The notes under the pieces: model-generated
Told to the model about the DNA's origin: nothing
The model's database searches: none
What the model saw: the letters and a program-made list of their open reading frames with translations, nothing else
Program-made: the position numbers and the translations under genes
Shown here: in pieces, positions 1-10,305 of the stretch
Numbering within the stretch: position 1 is the first letter of the stretch
How the letters are laid out: every line of letters starts with the position of its first letter
Assembly (NCBI RefSeq): GCF_002355215.1
Contig: NZ_AP014612.1
Span: forward strand, 1-64,000
Length of the DNA stretch: 64,000 nucleotides
Direction of reading: 5' to 3'
DNA from: Streptococcus troglodytae
Lineage (GTDB): Bacteria; Bacillota; Bacilli; Lactobacillales; Streptococcaceae

Positions 1-1359
1 ATGACAGAAAATGAACAAATTTTTTGGAATAGGGTTTTAGAACTTGCACAAAGTCAATTAAAGCAAGCGACTTTTGATTTTTTCGTTTCAGATGCTAAAT
101 TATTGAAAGTTGAAGGAAATATTGCGACTATCCTTCTTGATGATATGAAAAAATTATTTTGGGAAAAAAATTTACAGCCCGTTGTTCTAACAGCTGGATT
201 TGAGGTCTTTAATACAGAAATCTCAATTGAGTATGTTTTTGAAGAAAATCAATCCACATCAAACAGCCCACAAATTTCTCAAAATAAAACTGCAGAACCT
301 GCAACAGAAACACTTCCTTTTGTGCAAAATGATCTTAATCCAAAATATAATTTTGATAACTTTGTAATTGGTGATGAAAATCGTTGGGCTTTTACAGCAT
401 CTGTTTCTGTCGCAGACCTTCCTGGAACAACCTACAATCCTCTCTTTATTTATGGAGGACCCGGTTTAGGAAAGACTCACCTTCTAAATGCCATTGGTAA
501 CTCTGTTTTAGCAAGCAATCCTAAAGCTCGTATAAAATATATTTCTGCTGAAAATTTTATTAATGAATTTGTTGTCCACATTAGACTACAAAATATGGAC
601 GAGTTAAAGAAGAAATTTCGAAATTTAGATTTGCTATTAATTGATGATATTCAATCTTTGGCTAAAAAAAGTTTAGCTGCCACTCAGGAAGAATTTTTCA
701 ATACTTTTAATGCTTTACATGATAATAACAAGCAGATTGTCCTTACCAGTGATCGAACACCAGATGACCTTAACGATCTTGAGCAACGTTTGGTAACACG
801 TTTTAAATGGGGGTTAACTGTTAACATTACACCTCCTGATTTTGAAACACGAGTTGCTATTTTAAACAATAAAATTCAAGAATATAATTATAGTTTTCTC
901 TCTGAAACAATTGAATACTTAGCTGGACAGTTCGACTCCAACGTTCGTGATCTAGAAGGTGCCCTAAAAGATATCAGTCTCGTGGCTAATTTTAAAAAAC
1001 TTGATGTTATTACTGTTGAAGTTGCAGCAGAAGCTATCAGAGCAAGAAAGCAAGATGGCAGTCCTAAGATGATTGTTATTCCTATCGAGGATATCCAAAA
1101 ACAGGTTGGAAAATTTTATGGCGTAACTGTTAAAGAAATCAAATCAACTAAGAGAACACAAGACATTGTTTTAGCACGCCAAGTTGGCATGTATTTAGCA
1201 CGTGAAATGACAGATAACAGTCTTCCAAAAATCGGAAAAGAATTTGGAGGGCGAGATCATTCAACCGTTCTACATGCTTATAATAAAATTAAAAATATGT
1301 TATCACAGGATGACAGTCTAAAAATAGAAATGGAGACGATTAAAAATAAGATAAAATAA
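1..1359 (+). CDS. dnaA: Chromosomal replication initiator protein DnaA
   Basis: DnaA binds DnaA boxes at oriC, opens the duplex with ATP and loads the replicative helicase. The 452-residue protein has the usual layout: an N-terminal partner domain, a variable linker rich in Ser, Gln and Asn (about 85-105), an AAA+ core with Walker [10 protein letters not shown] (152-160) and Walker B LLLIDDIQ (211-218), and a C-terminal helix-turn-helix with the DnaA signature [12 protein letters not shown]. The window begins exactly at its ATG, the usual numbering origin, so its promoter and the main origin upstream lie outside. DnaA boxes follow directly, before dnaN. The gene is intact. Confidence 0.98.
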   Translation: MTENEQIFWNRVLELAQSQLKQATFDFFVSDAKLLKVEGNIATILLDDMKKLFWEKNLQPVVLTAGFEVFNTEISIEYVFEENQSTSNSPQISQNKTAEPATETLPFVQNDLNPKYNFDNFVIGDENRWAFTASVSVADLPGTTYNPLFIYGGPGLGKTHLLNAIGNSVLASNPKARIKYISAENFINEFVVHIRLQNMDELKKKFRNLDLLLIDDIQSLAKKSLAATQEEFFNTFNALHDNNKQIVLTSDRTPDDLNDLEQRLVTRFKWGLTVNITPPDFETRVAILNNKIQEYNYSFLSETIEYLAGQFDSNVRDLEGALKDISLVANFKKLDVITVEVAAEAIRARKQDGSPKMIVIPIEDIQKQVGKFYGVTVKEIKSTKRTQDIVLARQVGMYLAREMTDNSLPKIGKEFGGRDHSTVLHAYNKIKNMLSQDDSLKIEMETIKNKIK

Positions 1360-1363
1360 ATCC

Positions 1364-1464
1364 TGTGTATAAGATAAAGAAAACGTATTATTTATCCACA
1401 AGTTGTGAACAATCTTTAAGACTGATAAAATATAAGATTGTTACACTTATCCTCACTATACACA
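1364..1464. promoter_or_regulatory. DnaA-box cluster in the dnaA-dnaN spacer
   Basis: At least five 9-mers match or nearly match TTATNCACA: TGTGTATAA (1364-1372, reverse), TTATCCACA (1392-1400, perfect), TGTGAACAA (1404-1412, reverse, one mismatch), TTATCCTCA (1447-1455, one mismatch) and CTATACACA (1456-1464, one mismatch). The spacer is AT-rich. In Firmicutes the origin often flanks dnaA on both sides, so this is probably the downstream part of a bipartite oriC and may also autoregulate. The function is inferred. Confidence 0.8.
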
Positions 1465-1514
1465 AAACCTACTACCACTACTAACTTATTACTTATAAAA
1501 TAAAGGAGTTTTCC

Positions 1515-2651
1515 ATGATAAAATTTTCAATTAATAAAGCTTTTTTCTTACAAGCCTTAAATGCCACTAAGCGAGCTATCAGCTCTAAGAATGCTATTCC
1601 TATTCTTTCTAGTTTAAAGATTGAAGTGAATTCTCAATCCATCACTTTAACAGGCTCTAATGGACAAATTTCCATTGAAAATACGATTTCAGCTAAAGAA
1701 GAAAATGCTGGACTGTTGGTTACTTCCTCAGGAGCTATCTTACTTGAAGCCAATTTCTTTATCAACATTGTTTCAAGCCTGCCTGATATTACTTTAGATT
1801 TTGAAGAAATTGATCAACATCAAGTCGTTTTAAATAGTGGAAAATCAGAAATTACACTTAAAGGTAAAGATGTGGAACAATATCCTCGTTTGCAGGAAGT
1901 TGGAACAAATAATCCTTTAATTTTAGAAACAAAATTGTTGAAAACAATTATTTCTGAGACAGCTTTTGCTGCTAGTACTCAAGAAAGCCGGCCAATTTTA
2001 ACGGGTATCCATTTAGTATTGACAAATCATAAAGAGTTTAAGGCTGTTGCTACAGACTCTCATCGAATGAGTCAAAGAAAATTAACCCTTGATCATTCAT
2101 CAGATAATTTTGATGTTGTTATTCCAAGCCGTTCTTTACGTGAATTTGCAGCTGTATTTACAGATGATATTGAATCTGTTGAGGTATTTTTCTCTAGCAG
2201 TCAAATCCTCTTTAGAAGTGAATATATTAGCTTCTACACGCGTCTGTTAGAAGGAAATTATCCTGATACTGATCGCTTGTTGGTCAATAACTTTGAAACA
2301 GAAGTTGTCTTCAATACTAACGCTCTTCGTTATGCTATGGAGCGTGCTCATTTAATCTCAAATGCTACCCAAAATGGTACCGTTAAATTGGAGGTTATTA
2401 ACAATCAAGTAACAGCACATGTTAATTCACCTGAGGTTGGAAAAGTCAATGAAGAACTTGATACTGAAAGCTTATCAGGAAATGATTTAACAATAAGCTT
2501 TAATCCAACCTACTTGATCGAAGCTCTAAAGGCTCTTAAAAGTGAGACTGTCACAATTCGTTTTATTTCGCCCATCCGTCCTTTTACTTTGATACCGAGT
2601 GATGACAATGAAAACTTCATTCAATTGATTACACCTGTTCGCACAAACTAA
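1515..2651 (+). CDS. dnaN: DNA polymerase III beta subunit (sliding clamp)
   Basis: The beta clamp is a ring-shaped dimer that tethers DNA polymerase III and recruits repair proteins. The 378-residue length is normal for streptococcal DnaN, and the sequence has the three-domain clamp character, including the C-terminal SPIRPFTLIP segment near the partner-binding pocket. The ATG is preceded by a strong AAAGGAG with 7-nt spacing. It follows dnaA after a DnaA-box spacer and ends in its own terminator, as in most Firmicutes. No defect is seen. Confidence 0.98.
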   Translation: MIKFSINKAFFLQALNATKRAISSKNAIPILSSLKIEVNSQSITLTGSNGQISIENTISAKEENAGLLVTSSGAILLEANFFINIVSSLPDITLDFEEIDQHQVVLNSGKSEITLKGKDVEQYPRLQEVGTNNPLILETKLLKTIISETAFAASTQESRPILTGIHLVLTNHKEFKAVATDSHRMSQRKLTLDHSSDNFDVVIPSRSLREFAAVFTDDIESVEVFFSSSQILFRSEYISFYTRLLEGNYPDTDRLLVNNFETEVVFNTNALRYAMERAHLISNATQNGTVKLEVINNQVTAHVNSPEVGKVNEELDTESLSGNDLTISFNPTYLIEALKALKSETVTIRFISPIRPFTLIPSDDNENFIQLITPVRTN

Positions 2652-2655
2652 AATG

Positions 2656-2681
2656 ACGCCTATTACAGGCGTTGTTTTTTT
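2656..2681 (+). terminator. Terminator after dnaN
   Basis: The stem ACGCCT (2656-2661) / AGGCGT (2667-2672) has a 5-nt loop and is followed by a run of seven T. It ends the dnaA-dnaN unit. Confidence 0.85.
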
Positions 2682-2702
2682 GTCAATATGATATAATGAT
2701 CT

Positions 2703-2886
2703 ATATGCTCTATATTTTAGTAAATCCCAATTCAGGGGACAAAAGTGCCTTAAAAAAGCAACATTAATTAAAGAAACTTATCCACAACTGTTTCAAAAAT
2801 AGTTATAGCACAAATTGATGGCGAAGCGCTTGAACTTTCGACTGAAAAGTCTAGCTGCTATCAAAGAAGAATTGATCTTTAAAAGG
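2703..2886 (+). pseudogene. Remnant, possibly of a diacylglycerol-kinase-type lipid kinase gene
   Basis: A start-like frame at 2703 reads MLYILVNPNSGDKSA, close to the N-terminal signature (LIVNPNSG) of the diacylglycerol kinase catalytic family, then breaks off. About 80 bases later another frame reads DGEALELSTEK, which could be the end of such a protein. Only about 180 bases remain of a gene that should be near 900. Some streptococci, as I recall, carry a lipid kinase gene after dnaN, so this looks like an internally deleted relic. Identity rests on one short motif. Confidence 0.4.
2778..2786 (+). promoter_or_regulatory. Isolated perfect DnaA box
   Basis: TTATCCACA matches the consensus exactly. 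It lies about 130 bases after dnaN inside the decayed lipid-kinase-like remnant. A further perfect copy on the other strand is at 3442-3450. Confidence 0.6.
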
Positions 2887-2893
2887 AGAGTCA

Positions 2894-3085
2894 ATGTACG
2901 AATTAGAGTCTTTAGTTGAAATGAAAAAACCACATGCCTGTACGATTAAAGCTACAGGTAAAAAAGCCAATTGCTGGGAAGTAATGCGTGTTGGTGCAGA
3001 TATTAAAATTCGTTGTACTAATTGTGATCATGTAGTCATGATGAGCCGCCATGACTTTGAGCGGAAGTTAAAGAAAGTTTTATAA
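2894..3085 (+). CDS. DUF951-family protein
   Basis: This 63-residue protein belongs to the DUF951 (YyzM-like) family of Firmicutes, commonly encoded next to ychF near the origin. It reads MYELESLVEMKKPHAC at the start and has the two conserved Cys pairs around CTNCDHVVMMSRHDFERKL, which suggests a small metal- or nucleic-acid-binding fold. A good AAAGGAG lies 7 nt before the ATG. The function is unknown. It is intact, although the DNA on both sides is decayed. Confidence 0.9.
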   Translation: MYELESLVEMKKPHACTIKATGKKANCWEVMRVGADIKIRCTNCDHVVMMSRHDFERKLKKVL

Positions 3086-3714
3086 AAGGCTTATGCAACC
3101 GAGAAATTTGCTAAAACAGTAGTATTTTAACAGAAAAAGCAAGTGCTGGTTGCTTAACTTTAGCACCATATTTATCCTGAATTGTTAGGAAAATAAAGAA
3201 ATGATTTATGCTAAGAGTGAAAAGAGAATTACCATGTTATAGTCTTCTAGTCAACTAGAAATTGTGAAATGAGCAAGGACTTTCGTAGGAAGAACTGACC
3301 AGCCAACTTTTCATCTCTCATCAGGCTATGCAAAATAGGAGAAGGGGATAAAAGCCAGATTTGGATAATGCAGACAATTAGCTAAAGTTTTTGATGTCAG
3401 TCTGGATTGCCTTATCTTAGGAAAGGAAGAAACAGAAAACCTGTGGATAAGTCAGAATTTCTTTATAATCCAATATAAGGATGTACGAATAACAACACTC
3501 AAAATTAACAAATTTCTATAAATTTGCAGTTCATTTTTGGCCATTATTATTAATTTTACTCTATTCAAGGAAACAAGTACAAGTTATTATAAAAAAATGT
3601 TTGCAACTCAAATAAGTTAGTATTATCAAGTTCTTATATGCTGCTGCAACTCCTAGTTGCTATCAAAAGTGCTAGTCTGCTCTCCAAAAATCAACTATAC
3701 TTAGCTTAGAACAA
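3086..3714. other. Gene-poor 629-bp stretch with decayed sequence
   Basis: No intact gene is visible between the DUF951 gene and the next regulator. The middle (about 3270-3504) is a decayed copy of an XRE regulator, entered separately. A perfect DnaA box TGTGGATAA (reverse) lies at 3442-3450. The remainder is AT-rich with stops in all frames. Confidence 0.7.
3270..3504 (+). pseudogene. Decayed XRE-family regulator, relative of the next gene
   Basis: From 3280 one frame reads LS*EELTSQLFISH then QAM and, after a stop, KPDLDN; after a frameshift another frame reads AKVFDVSLDCLILGKEETE. These match, in order, the helix-turn-helix of the intact regulator at 3733 (LSQEDLAQKLFISRQAIS, ATPDMDNLVKIAEIF, ELSLDELVLGKE). 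It is a diverged duplicate or second family member that has acquired two stops and at least one frameshift, too much to be sequencing error alone. Confidence 0.75.
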
Positions 3715-3732
3715 ATGAAAGGTAATAAATTT

Positions 3733-4083
3733 ATGATACTATTTTCAGAACAACTCAAAAAATATCGTAACAGAAAAAATCTTTCGCAAGAAGATTTAGC
3801 TCAGAAACTTTTTATTTCACGACAAGCTATTTCCAAGTGGGAAAATGGTGAAGCAACACCAGATATGGACAACTTGGTTAAAATTGCTGAGATTTTTGAG
3901 CTAAGTTTAGATGAACTGGTTTTAGGCAAGGAATCTGAGAAAGTTGTAGAGCGTGTTGTTGAAACGAAGGCTGAAAAACACATGAATGGCTGGGAATTTT
4001 TGGCAGGTTACTGGTGGTTGATATTTCCTCTTGGAGGAATGTTATCGTGGTTTCTAAGAAGTCTTATTGAGATTTTGCATTAA
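3733..4083 (+). CDS. XRE-family regulator with a C-terminal membrane segment
   Basis: The protein starts with a Cro/C1-type helix-turn-helix (about residues 5-60; LSQEDLAQKLFISRQAISKW) and ends in a hydrophobic segment (FLAGYWWLIFPLGGMLSWFL) likely to be one membrane span. Such small membrane-tethered XRE proteins are common in streptococci; their targets are mostly unknown. I chose the ATG at 3733 (116 residues) over the in-frame ATG at 3715 because AAAGG at 3718-3722 lies 10 nt before it. A decayed relative lies just upstream, and a terminator overlaps its stop codon. Confidence 0.8.
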   Translation: MILFSEQLKKYRNRKNLSQEDLAQKLFISRQAISKWENGEATPDMDNLVKIAEIFELSLDELVLGKESEKVVERVVETKAEKHMNGWEFLAGYWWLIFPLGGMLSWFLRSLIEILH

Positions 4084-4107
4084 GCTTGCTAATGGGCAAG
4101 CTTTTTC
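4082..4107 (+). terminator. Terminator after the XRE gene
   Basis: The stem AAGCTTGC (4082-4089) / GCAAGCTT (4096-4103) has a 6-nt loop and a T run. It overlaps the last bases of the stop codon. Confidence 0.85.
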
Positions 4108-4117
4108 TTATCTTTTC

Positions 4118-4126
4118 TGCTATAAT
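4118..4126 (+). promoter_or_regulatory. Extended -10 promoter for ychF
   Basis: TGCTATAAT is an extended -10 (TGnTATAAT) about 33 nt before the ychF ATG. No good -35 hexamer is seen, as is typical of extended -10 promoters. Confidence 0.6.
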
Positions 4127-4159
4127 ATTAATGATTGAATAAAATATTGGAGATTTTAA

Positions 4160-5275
4160 ATGGCTTTAACAGCAGGTATCGTTGGTTTGCCTAATGTTGG
4201 AAAATCAACGCTTTTTAATGCAATAACAAAGGCAGGAGCAGAAGCTGCCAACTATCCTTTTGCAACAATTGATCCTAATGTGGGTATGGTTGAAGTACCA
4301 GATATACGTTTACAGAAGTTGACAGAACTTATTGTGCCTAAAAAGACTGTGCCAACAACGTTTGAGTTCACAGATATTGCAGGCATTGTCAAGGGAGCGT
4401 CAAAAGGTGAAGGCCTTGGAAATAAATTTTTAGCTAATATCCGTGAAGTAGATGCTATTGTCCATGTTGTACGTGCTTTTAATGATGAAAATGTTATGCG
4501 TGAACAAGGACGTGAATCTGATTTTGTCGATCCAATAGCCGATATTGAAACCATTAATTTAGAATTAATTTTGGCAGATCTTGAGTCTATTAATAAGCGT
4601 TATGCGCGTGTCGAAAAAATTGCACGTACGCAAAAAGATAAGGATTCTGTAGCTGAGTTTAACATTCTTCAAAAGATAAAACCAGTTCTTGAAGATGGAA
4701 AGTCAGCACGTACCATTGATTTTACAGAAGATGAAGCAAAAATTGTCAAAGGATTGTTCTTATTGACAACTAAACCAGTGCTTTATGTGGCCAATGTTGA
4801 TGAAGACAAAGTAGCTGATCCAGATAATATTGATTATGTTCAACAAATCCGTGGATTTGCAGCAACGGAAAATGCTGAAGTTGTTGTTATTTCAGCGCGT
4901 GCTGAAGAAGAAATTTCTGAACTTGATGATGAAGATAGAGCAGAGTTTTTAGAAGCAATGGGCTTAAATGAATCAGGTGTTGATAAATTAACACGAGCAG
5001 CTTATCATTTATTGGGTCTTGGAACTTACTTTACAGCTGGTGAAAAAGAAGTACGTGCTTGGACCTTTAAACGTGGTATCAAAGCACCACAAGCTGCAGG
5101 AATTATTCATTCGGATTTTGAAAAAGGCTTCATCCGTGCTGTAACCATGTCTTATGATGATCTTATCAAATATGGCTCTGAAAAAGCTGTCAAAGAAGCT
5201 GGTCGTCTACGTGAAGAAGGTAAAGATTATATTGTTCAAGATGGCGATATTATGGAATTCCGATTCAATGTTTAA
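4160..5275 (+). CDS. ychF: Redox-regulated ATPase/GTPase YchF
   Basis: YchF (Ola1 in eukaryotes) is a ribosome-associated Obg-family P-loop protein that prefers ATP and has been linked to stress responses. The 371-residue protein has G1 GLPNVGKST (8-16), the DxxG-type DIAG motif, a central coiled-coil insert (about 130-200) and a C-terminal TGS domain ending near IVQDGDIMEFRFNV. The length is normal and a TTGGAGA motif lies before the ATG. It lies beside pth, as in other streptococci. No defect is seen. Confidence 0.96.
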   Translation: MALTAGIVGLPNVGKSTLFNAITKAGAEAANYPFATIDPNVGMVEVPDIRLQKLTELIVPKKTVPTTFEFTDIAGIVKGASKGEGLGNKFLANIREVDAIVHVVRAFNDENVMREQGRESDFVDPIADIETINLELILADLESINKRYARVEKIARTQKDKDSVAEFNILQKIKPVLEDGKSARTIDFTEDEAKIVKGLFLLTTKPVLYVANVDEDKVADPDNIDYVQQIRGFAATENAEVVVISARAEEEISELDDEDRAEFLEAMGLNESGVDKLTRAAYHLLGLGTYFTAGEKEVRAWTFKRGIKAPQAAGIIHSDFEKGFIRAVTMSYDDLIKYGSEKAVKEAGRLREEGKDYIVQDGDIMEFRFNV

Positions 5276-5296
5276 GAGAATTAAAGAACAATAACA

Positions 5297-5340
5297 AAAA
5301 GAGGCTGGGACAAAAGTTCGGGCTTCTTAATCTTTAAAAA
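5297..5340. repeat. Copy of a common streptococcal intergenic motif
   Basis: The spacer before pth contains AGAGGCTGGGACAAAAGT, which from memory recurs between genes in many streptococcal and lactococcal genomes. Only one copy was found in this window, so the repeat call rests on general knowledge. Confidence 0.35.
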
Positions 5341-5360
5341 TTCATTTTGGAAGGGAAAGC

Positions 5361-5930
5361 ATGACTAAATTAATTGTCGGCCTTGGAAATCCAGGCAGTA
5401 AATATCATGAAACAAAACATAATGTTGGCTTTATGGCTCTTGACAGGATTGTCAAGCCTTTGAATGTTCACTTTAAAGAAAATAAAACATTTAAAGCAGA
5501 AACAGCAGCAACTTTTATTAATGATGAAAAAATTTATTTTATTAAACCAACTACATTTATGAATGCCAGTGGTTTAGCTGTTAGAGCTTTCCTAGCTTAT
5601 TATAATTTAACTGTAGAAGATTTAATTGTTATTTATGATGATCTTGATATGGAGGTAGGAAAAGTACGTTTTCGTCAAAGAGGCTCTGCTGGTGGACATA
5701 ATGGCATAAAAAGTATTATCAAGGAAATTGGGACTCAGGAATTTGATCGTATCAAGATTGGTATTGGTCGTCCAAAGGATAAGATGACAGTTGTCAACCA
5801 TGTTTTAGGAAAATTTGATAAAGAAGATCAAATAACTATTTTAAACACACTTGATAAAGTTGACAAAGCTGTCAATTATTATTTACAAACGAAAAATTTC
5901 GAACAAACAATGCAAAAATTTAATGGGTAA
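5361..5930 (+). CDS. pth: Peptidyl-tRNA hydrolase
   Basis: Pth cleaves peptidyl-tRNA released from stalled ribosomes and recycles the tRNA. The 189-residue protein starts [15 protein letters not shown], includes KHNVGF with the catalytic His, and has the substrate-binding FMNASG and GSAGGHNG motifs. GGAAGGG precedes the ATG. mfd starts 1 nt after its stop codon, so the two are probably co-transcribed. It is intact. Confidence 0.97.
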   Translation: MTKLIVGLGNPGSKYHETKHNVGFMALDRIVKPLNVHFKENKTFKAETAATFINDEKIYFIKPTTFMNASGLAVRAFLAYYNLTVEDLIVIYDDLDMEVGKVRFRQRGSAGGHNGIKSIIKEIGTQEFDRIKIGIGRPKDKMTVVNHVLGKFDKEDQITILNTLDKVDKAVNYYLQTKNFEQTMQKFNG

Positions 5931-5931
5931 G

Positions 5932-8900
5932 ATGAATTTAATAGATTTATTTAAACAAAATCAAAAATTAAAGAGTGGACAGAACATCTCTTTGCTCCTA
6001 CTAGACAATTAGTAATGGGATTTTCAAGTTCTAGTAAAGCTTTAGCAATCGCAGCTGCTTATAAGCATAAAAAGGGAAAGATAGTAATTGTGACGTCAAA
6101 TCAAAATGAGGCTGAAAAACTCGCAACTGATTTAAATGGCTTAATTGGTGAGGAAGAAGTTTATCAATTTTTCGCTGATGATGTTGCAGCAGCAGAATTT
6201 ATTTTTGCATCGCAAGACAAAACAAATTCCCGTGTAGAAAGCCTTAATTTTCTTTTGGATAAAGAAAAATCAGGAATTTTAGTGACAAGTATTGTTGGTA
6301 TAAGGATTTTACTTCCAAGTCCCCAAAATTACCAAGCAGCTCGATTTGAATTAAAAGTTGGTGAAGAATATAATATTGACAATCTTGTAAAGCAACTGTC
6401 AAACATTGGCTATCAAAAAGTATCCCAAGTTTATAATCCAGGAGAATTTAGCAAAAGAGGGGATATTTTAGATATTTATGAAATCAATCAGCCTTATCCT
6501 TATCGTCTTGAATTTTTTGGAGATGAGATAGACGGTATTCGCACTTTTGATCCTGATGACCAAAGATCTCTTGGTAATCTGGATTCTTTTATCTTGATCC
6601 CATCTGATGATATCATCCTGACAGATAGTGATTTTGATCAAGCCTGTCATAATTTAGAAAAAGCACTTATTACTGCAAATGATAGTTTACAATCTTATTT
6701 AAAAGAGATTTTATCTGTTACGAAAGATCATTACCGTCATCAAGATGTTAGAAAGTTTTTATCTTTTTTCTATCAAAAAGAATGGACTCTTCTAGATTAT
6801 CTACCTGAACAAACACCACTATTTTTTGATGATTTTCAAAGAATTGTTGATCGGAATAGTCGTTTTGATTTGGATATTGCTAATCTTTTGACAGAAAATT
6901 TACAAAATAGTAAAGCGGTATCAAGCTTATCTTATTTTGCTAATAACTACAAAGATTTAAGACACTACCAACCTGCGGCCTTTTTTTCTAATTTTCATAA
7001 AGGCTTAGGAAATCTTAAATTTGATTATCTCTATAACTTTACACAGTATCCAATGCAGGAATTTTTTAATCAATTTCCTTTATTAATTGATGAAATTAGA
7101 CGTTATCAAAAATCTGAGATGACTGTTCTTTTACAAACAGATTCACAGCAGAGTCAAGAACGTTTACAAAAAGCTTTACAGGAATATGATTTCAATTTAC
7201 CAATTAGTCAAGCTGATAATTTGTTAAAAAAGCAAGCTCAGTTAACAATTGGAAATCTTTCAACCGGTTTTTATTTTGCTGATGAAAAGCTTGTCTTAAT
7301 CACTGAAAGAGAAATTTTTCATAAAAAAGTCAAGCGTATACGTCGTCGTTCACATATTAGTAATGCTGAGCGTCTTAAAGATTACAATGAATTAGAAAAG
7401 GGAGACTATGTTGTTCATAATGTGCATGGTATTGGTCGTTTTCTAGGAATTGAAACTATTGAAGTGTCTGGTGTTCACCGAGATTACTTAACCATTCAAT
7501 ATCAAAATGCTGATCGTATTTCCATTCCTGTTGAACAAATTGAACTCCTTTCGAAATATGTTGCTAGTGATGGTAAAGAGCCAAAGATTAATAAACTTAA
7601 CGATGGTCGTTTTCAAAGGGTAAAGCAAAAAGTATCAAAGCAAGTTGAAGATATAGCTGATGATCTTTTAAAACTTTACGCTGAACGTAGTCAATTAAAA
7701 GGTTTTGCTTTTTCTCCTGATGATAAAAATCAGGAAGAATTTGATAATGATTTTGCTTATGTTGAAACTGAAGATCAATTAAGATCCATTAAAGAAGTCA
7801 AAAAGGATATGGAAAAAGACCAACCAATGGATCGTCTTCTTGTTGGTGATGTTGGTTTTGGAAAGACGGAAGTAGCGATGAGAGCTGCTTTTAAAGCGGT
7901 TAATGATGGGAAACAAGTTGCTGTTTTGGTGCCAACAACAGTTCTTGCTCAACAGCACTATAATACTTTTAAGGAGCGCTTTGAAAATTTTCCTGTCAAT
8001 ATTGCCATGATGAGTCGTTTTAAAACCAAGGCTGAACAGTTTGAAACCTTAACTAAATTAGCTAAGGGACAGATTGACATCATTATTGGAACACATCGCC
8101 TACTTTCTAAAGATGTTACGTTTAAAGATCTTGGTTTGCTTGTTATTGATGAAGAGCAACGATTCGGGGTTAAGCACAAGGAAACATTGAAAGAATTAAA
8201 GACCAAAGTTGATGTCTTGACCTTGACAGCAACTCCCATCCCACGGACATTACATATGTCCATGCTTGGTATACGAGATTTATCAGTTATTGAAACACCT
8301 CCTAGTAACCGTTATCCTGTTCAGACTTATGTTATGGAAACAAATGCAAGTGTCATTCGTGAAGCTATTATGCGTGAAATTGATCGAGGTGGACAAATCT
8401 TTTATGTTTACAACAGGGTTGACACAATTGACAAAAAAGTTGCTGAACTGAGGGAATTAATTCCAGAAGCCAACATTGGTTTTGTTCATGGACAAATGAG
8501 TGAAATTCAGCTTGAAAATACTTTACTAGACTTTATCAATGGTGAATACGATCTCCTAGTAACGACAACAATCATTGAAACAGGTGTTGATATTTCAAAT
8601 GTTAATACTTTGTTTATTGAAAATGCGGATTATATGGGATTGTCAACTTTGTATCAACTTAGAGGACGTGTTGGTCGGTCAAATCGTATCGCTTATGCTT
8701 ATCTTATGTATCAACCTGATAAGATTTTAACAGAAGTGTCAGAAAAACGTTTGGAAGCTATTAAAGGGTTTACAGAACTTGGTTCAGGTTTCAAAATCGC
8801 TATGAGAGATTTGTCTATTCGTGGTGCAGGAAATATTCTTGGTTCCTCTCAAAGTGGCTTCATTGATTCTGTAGGTTTTGAAATGTATTCACAGTTATTA

Positions 8901-9419
8901 GAAGAAGCAATTGCAGCAAAACAAGGTCAAAGCAAAACGCGTTCTAAGGGGAATGCTGAAATTAATTTACAAATTGATGCTTATTTACCAACGGATTATA
9001 TTAGTGATGAGCGTCAGAAAATTGAAATTTATAAACGTATTCGAGAAATTGAAAGTAAAGCAGATTATCAGACTTTACAAGATGAATTGGTTGACCGTTT
9101 TGGTGATTATCCAGATCAAGTTACTTATCTAATAGAAATTGGTCTTTTAAAAACTTATCTAGATGATGCCTTTGTAGAATCACTTGAACGTAAGCAAAAT
9201 TCAGTAATAGTATGCTTTGAAAAGATTTCATTAAAAATTTATCTAACTCAGGATTATTTTAAAGCTGTGTCTAAAACTAATTTAAAAGCTCGTATTAGTG
9301 AAAATAAAGGAAAAATTGAAATTATTTTTGATGTGCGAGCTAAAAAGGAATATGAGATTTTAGAAGAATTAATCAAGTTTGGAAAAACTTTGAAGAAACT
9401 CAAAGATAAGAAAAAGTAA
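5932..9419 (+). CDS. mfd: Transcription-repair coupling factor Mfd (frameshift near the start)
   Basis: Mfd releases RNA polymerase stalled at DNA lesions and recruits UvrA. The open frame from 6015 (1134 residues) has the UvrB-like N-terminal module, the polymerase-binding region (GDYVVHNVHGIGRF), Walker A GDVGFGKTE, the DEEQ box and a C-terminal domain. The natural start is the ATG at 5932, 1 nt after pth: its frame reads MNLIDLFKQNQKL and then hits a stop. Adding one A near 5974 (AAGAGTGG to AAGAAGTGG) joins the frames as LKKWTEHLFAPTRQLVMGF and gives 1162 residues, the usual length. It is either a sequencing error or a real frameshift leaving translation to start at 6015 without a good ribosome site. 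Confidence 0.93.
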
Positions 9420-9548
9420 CAATTTATTAAATTCTTTTTGAATTTTCTAACTGAGTAGAGAAAACTTATTTGTCGTGATTTTTACTGTTGTTTCTATCTT
9501 TTTATAAAGAAAAATGATAAAATGAAAAAGATAAATTGGAGTAATTAA

Positions 9549-9821
9549 ATGAGATTAGACAAATATTTAAAGGTATCACGTATCATTAAACGTCGGCCTG
9601 TGGCTAAGGAAGTTGCTGATAAAGGACGAATTAAAGTAAATGGTATTCTGGCTAAAAGTTCAACAGATTTAAAAATAAATGACATCATTGAAATACGTTT
9701 TGGTAATAAGTTATTGACTGTTCGTGTTTTAGAAATGAAAGATAGCACCAAAAAAGAAGATGCTGCAAAAATGTATGAAATAATAAGTGAGACGAGGATT
9801 GATTTAAATGGAGAAACCTAA
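9549..9821 (+). CDS. rqcP: S4-domain RNA-binding protein, RqcP/YabO type
   Basis: This 90-residue protein is a single S4 RNA-binding domain ([32 protein letters not shown]). Family members beside divIC in Firmicutes correspond to B. subtilis YabO/RqcP, which stabilises tRNA on stalled large subunits during alanine tailing in ribosome quality control. A TTGGAG lies 8 nt before the ATG. Its last 14 bases overlap the start of divIC, so the genes are translationally coupled. Assignment to RqcP rather than another Hsp15-like protein rests on this neighbourhood. Confidence 0.85.
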   Translation: MRLDKYLKVSRIIKRRPVAKEVADKGRIKVNGILAKSSTDLKINDIIEIRFGNKLLTVRVLEMKDSTKKEDAAKMYEIISETRIDLNGET

Positions 9822-10177
9822 CATTGTTCAGCTTAATAACAAATACATTAATGATGAAAAACTAAAAACGTTATGAAGAAGAAGAAACCAAACGTCGCCA
9901 CCGTTTTATTGGGTGGATTTTGATTTTTATTATTTTATTATTTATTTTACCGGCCTATAACCTTGTAGCTAGTTATATGAATTTGCAAAGTAAAAAAGAA
10001 CAAATTGTAAAGCTACAAAATCAACAGAAAAAATTAGATGCTAAAACAGACGCTGAGAAAAAATTTGCTCAGCGTTTAAAAGATGATAATTATGTTGAGA
10101 AGTATGCACGTGCTAAATATTACTATTCAATAGATGGTGAAAATATTTACCCTGCTCCAAATTTATTACCTAAATAA
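9808..10177 (+). CDS. divIC: Cell division protein DivIC/FtsB (frameshifted)
   Basis: DivIC is a small bitopic septum protein that pairs with FtsL and DivIB. From the ATG at 9808 the frame reads [20 protein letters not shown] and then stops. If one A is added to the five-A run at 9864-9868 it continues as [16 protein letters not shown], then a membrane span ([16 protein letters not shown]), a coiled coil ([17 protein letters not shown]) and the conserved tail, for 123 residues, the usual length. As DivIC is essential in streptococci, the frameshift is probably a sequencing error. It overlaps rqcP by 14 nt and the next gene by 1 nt. Confidence 0.85.
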
Positions 10178-10296
10178 TGAAAAATTTAATTGAAACAGTT
10201 GAGAAATTTTTAACTTATTCTGATGAAAAATTAGAAGAATTATCCAAAAAGAATCAAGCTTTACGAGAAGAAACATCTCATCAAAAATCAAAGTAG
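10177..10296 (+). CDS. Small conserved protein between divIC and the serine hydrolase gene
   Basis: The start codon overlaps the divIC stop by one base. The 39-residue product is [19 protein letters not shown] followed by EELSKKNQALREETSHQKSK, all charged and helical with no membrane segment. A short gene of similar size lies at this place in S. pneumoniae, so it is likely real. The function is unknown. AGGAGG just after its stop is the ribosome site of the next gene. Confidence 0.7.
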   Translation: MKNLIETVEKFLTYSDEKLEELSKKNQALREETSHQKSK

Positions 10297-10305
10297 GAGG
10301 AAAAA

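Noticed and set aside
8266..9132. Short ORFs inside mfd in other frames
   Set aside because: No ribosome sites or domains; mfd similarity is continuous across them.
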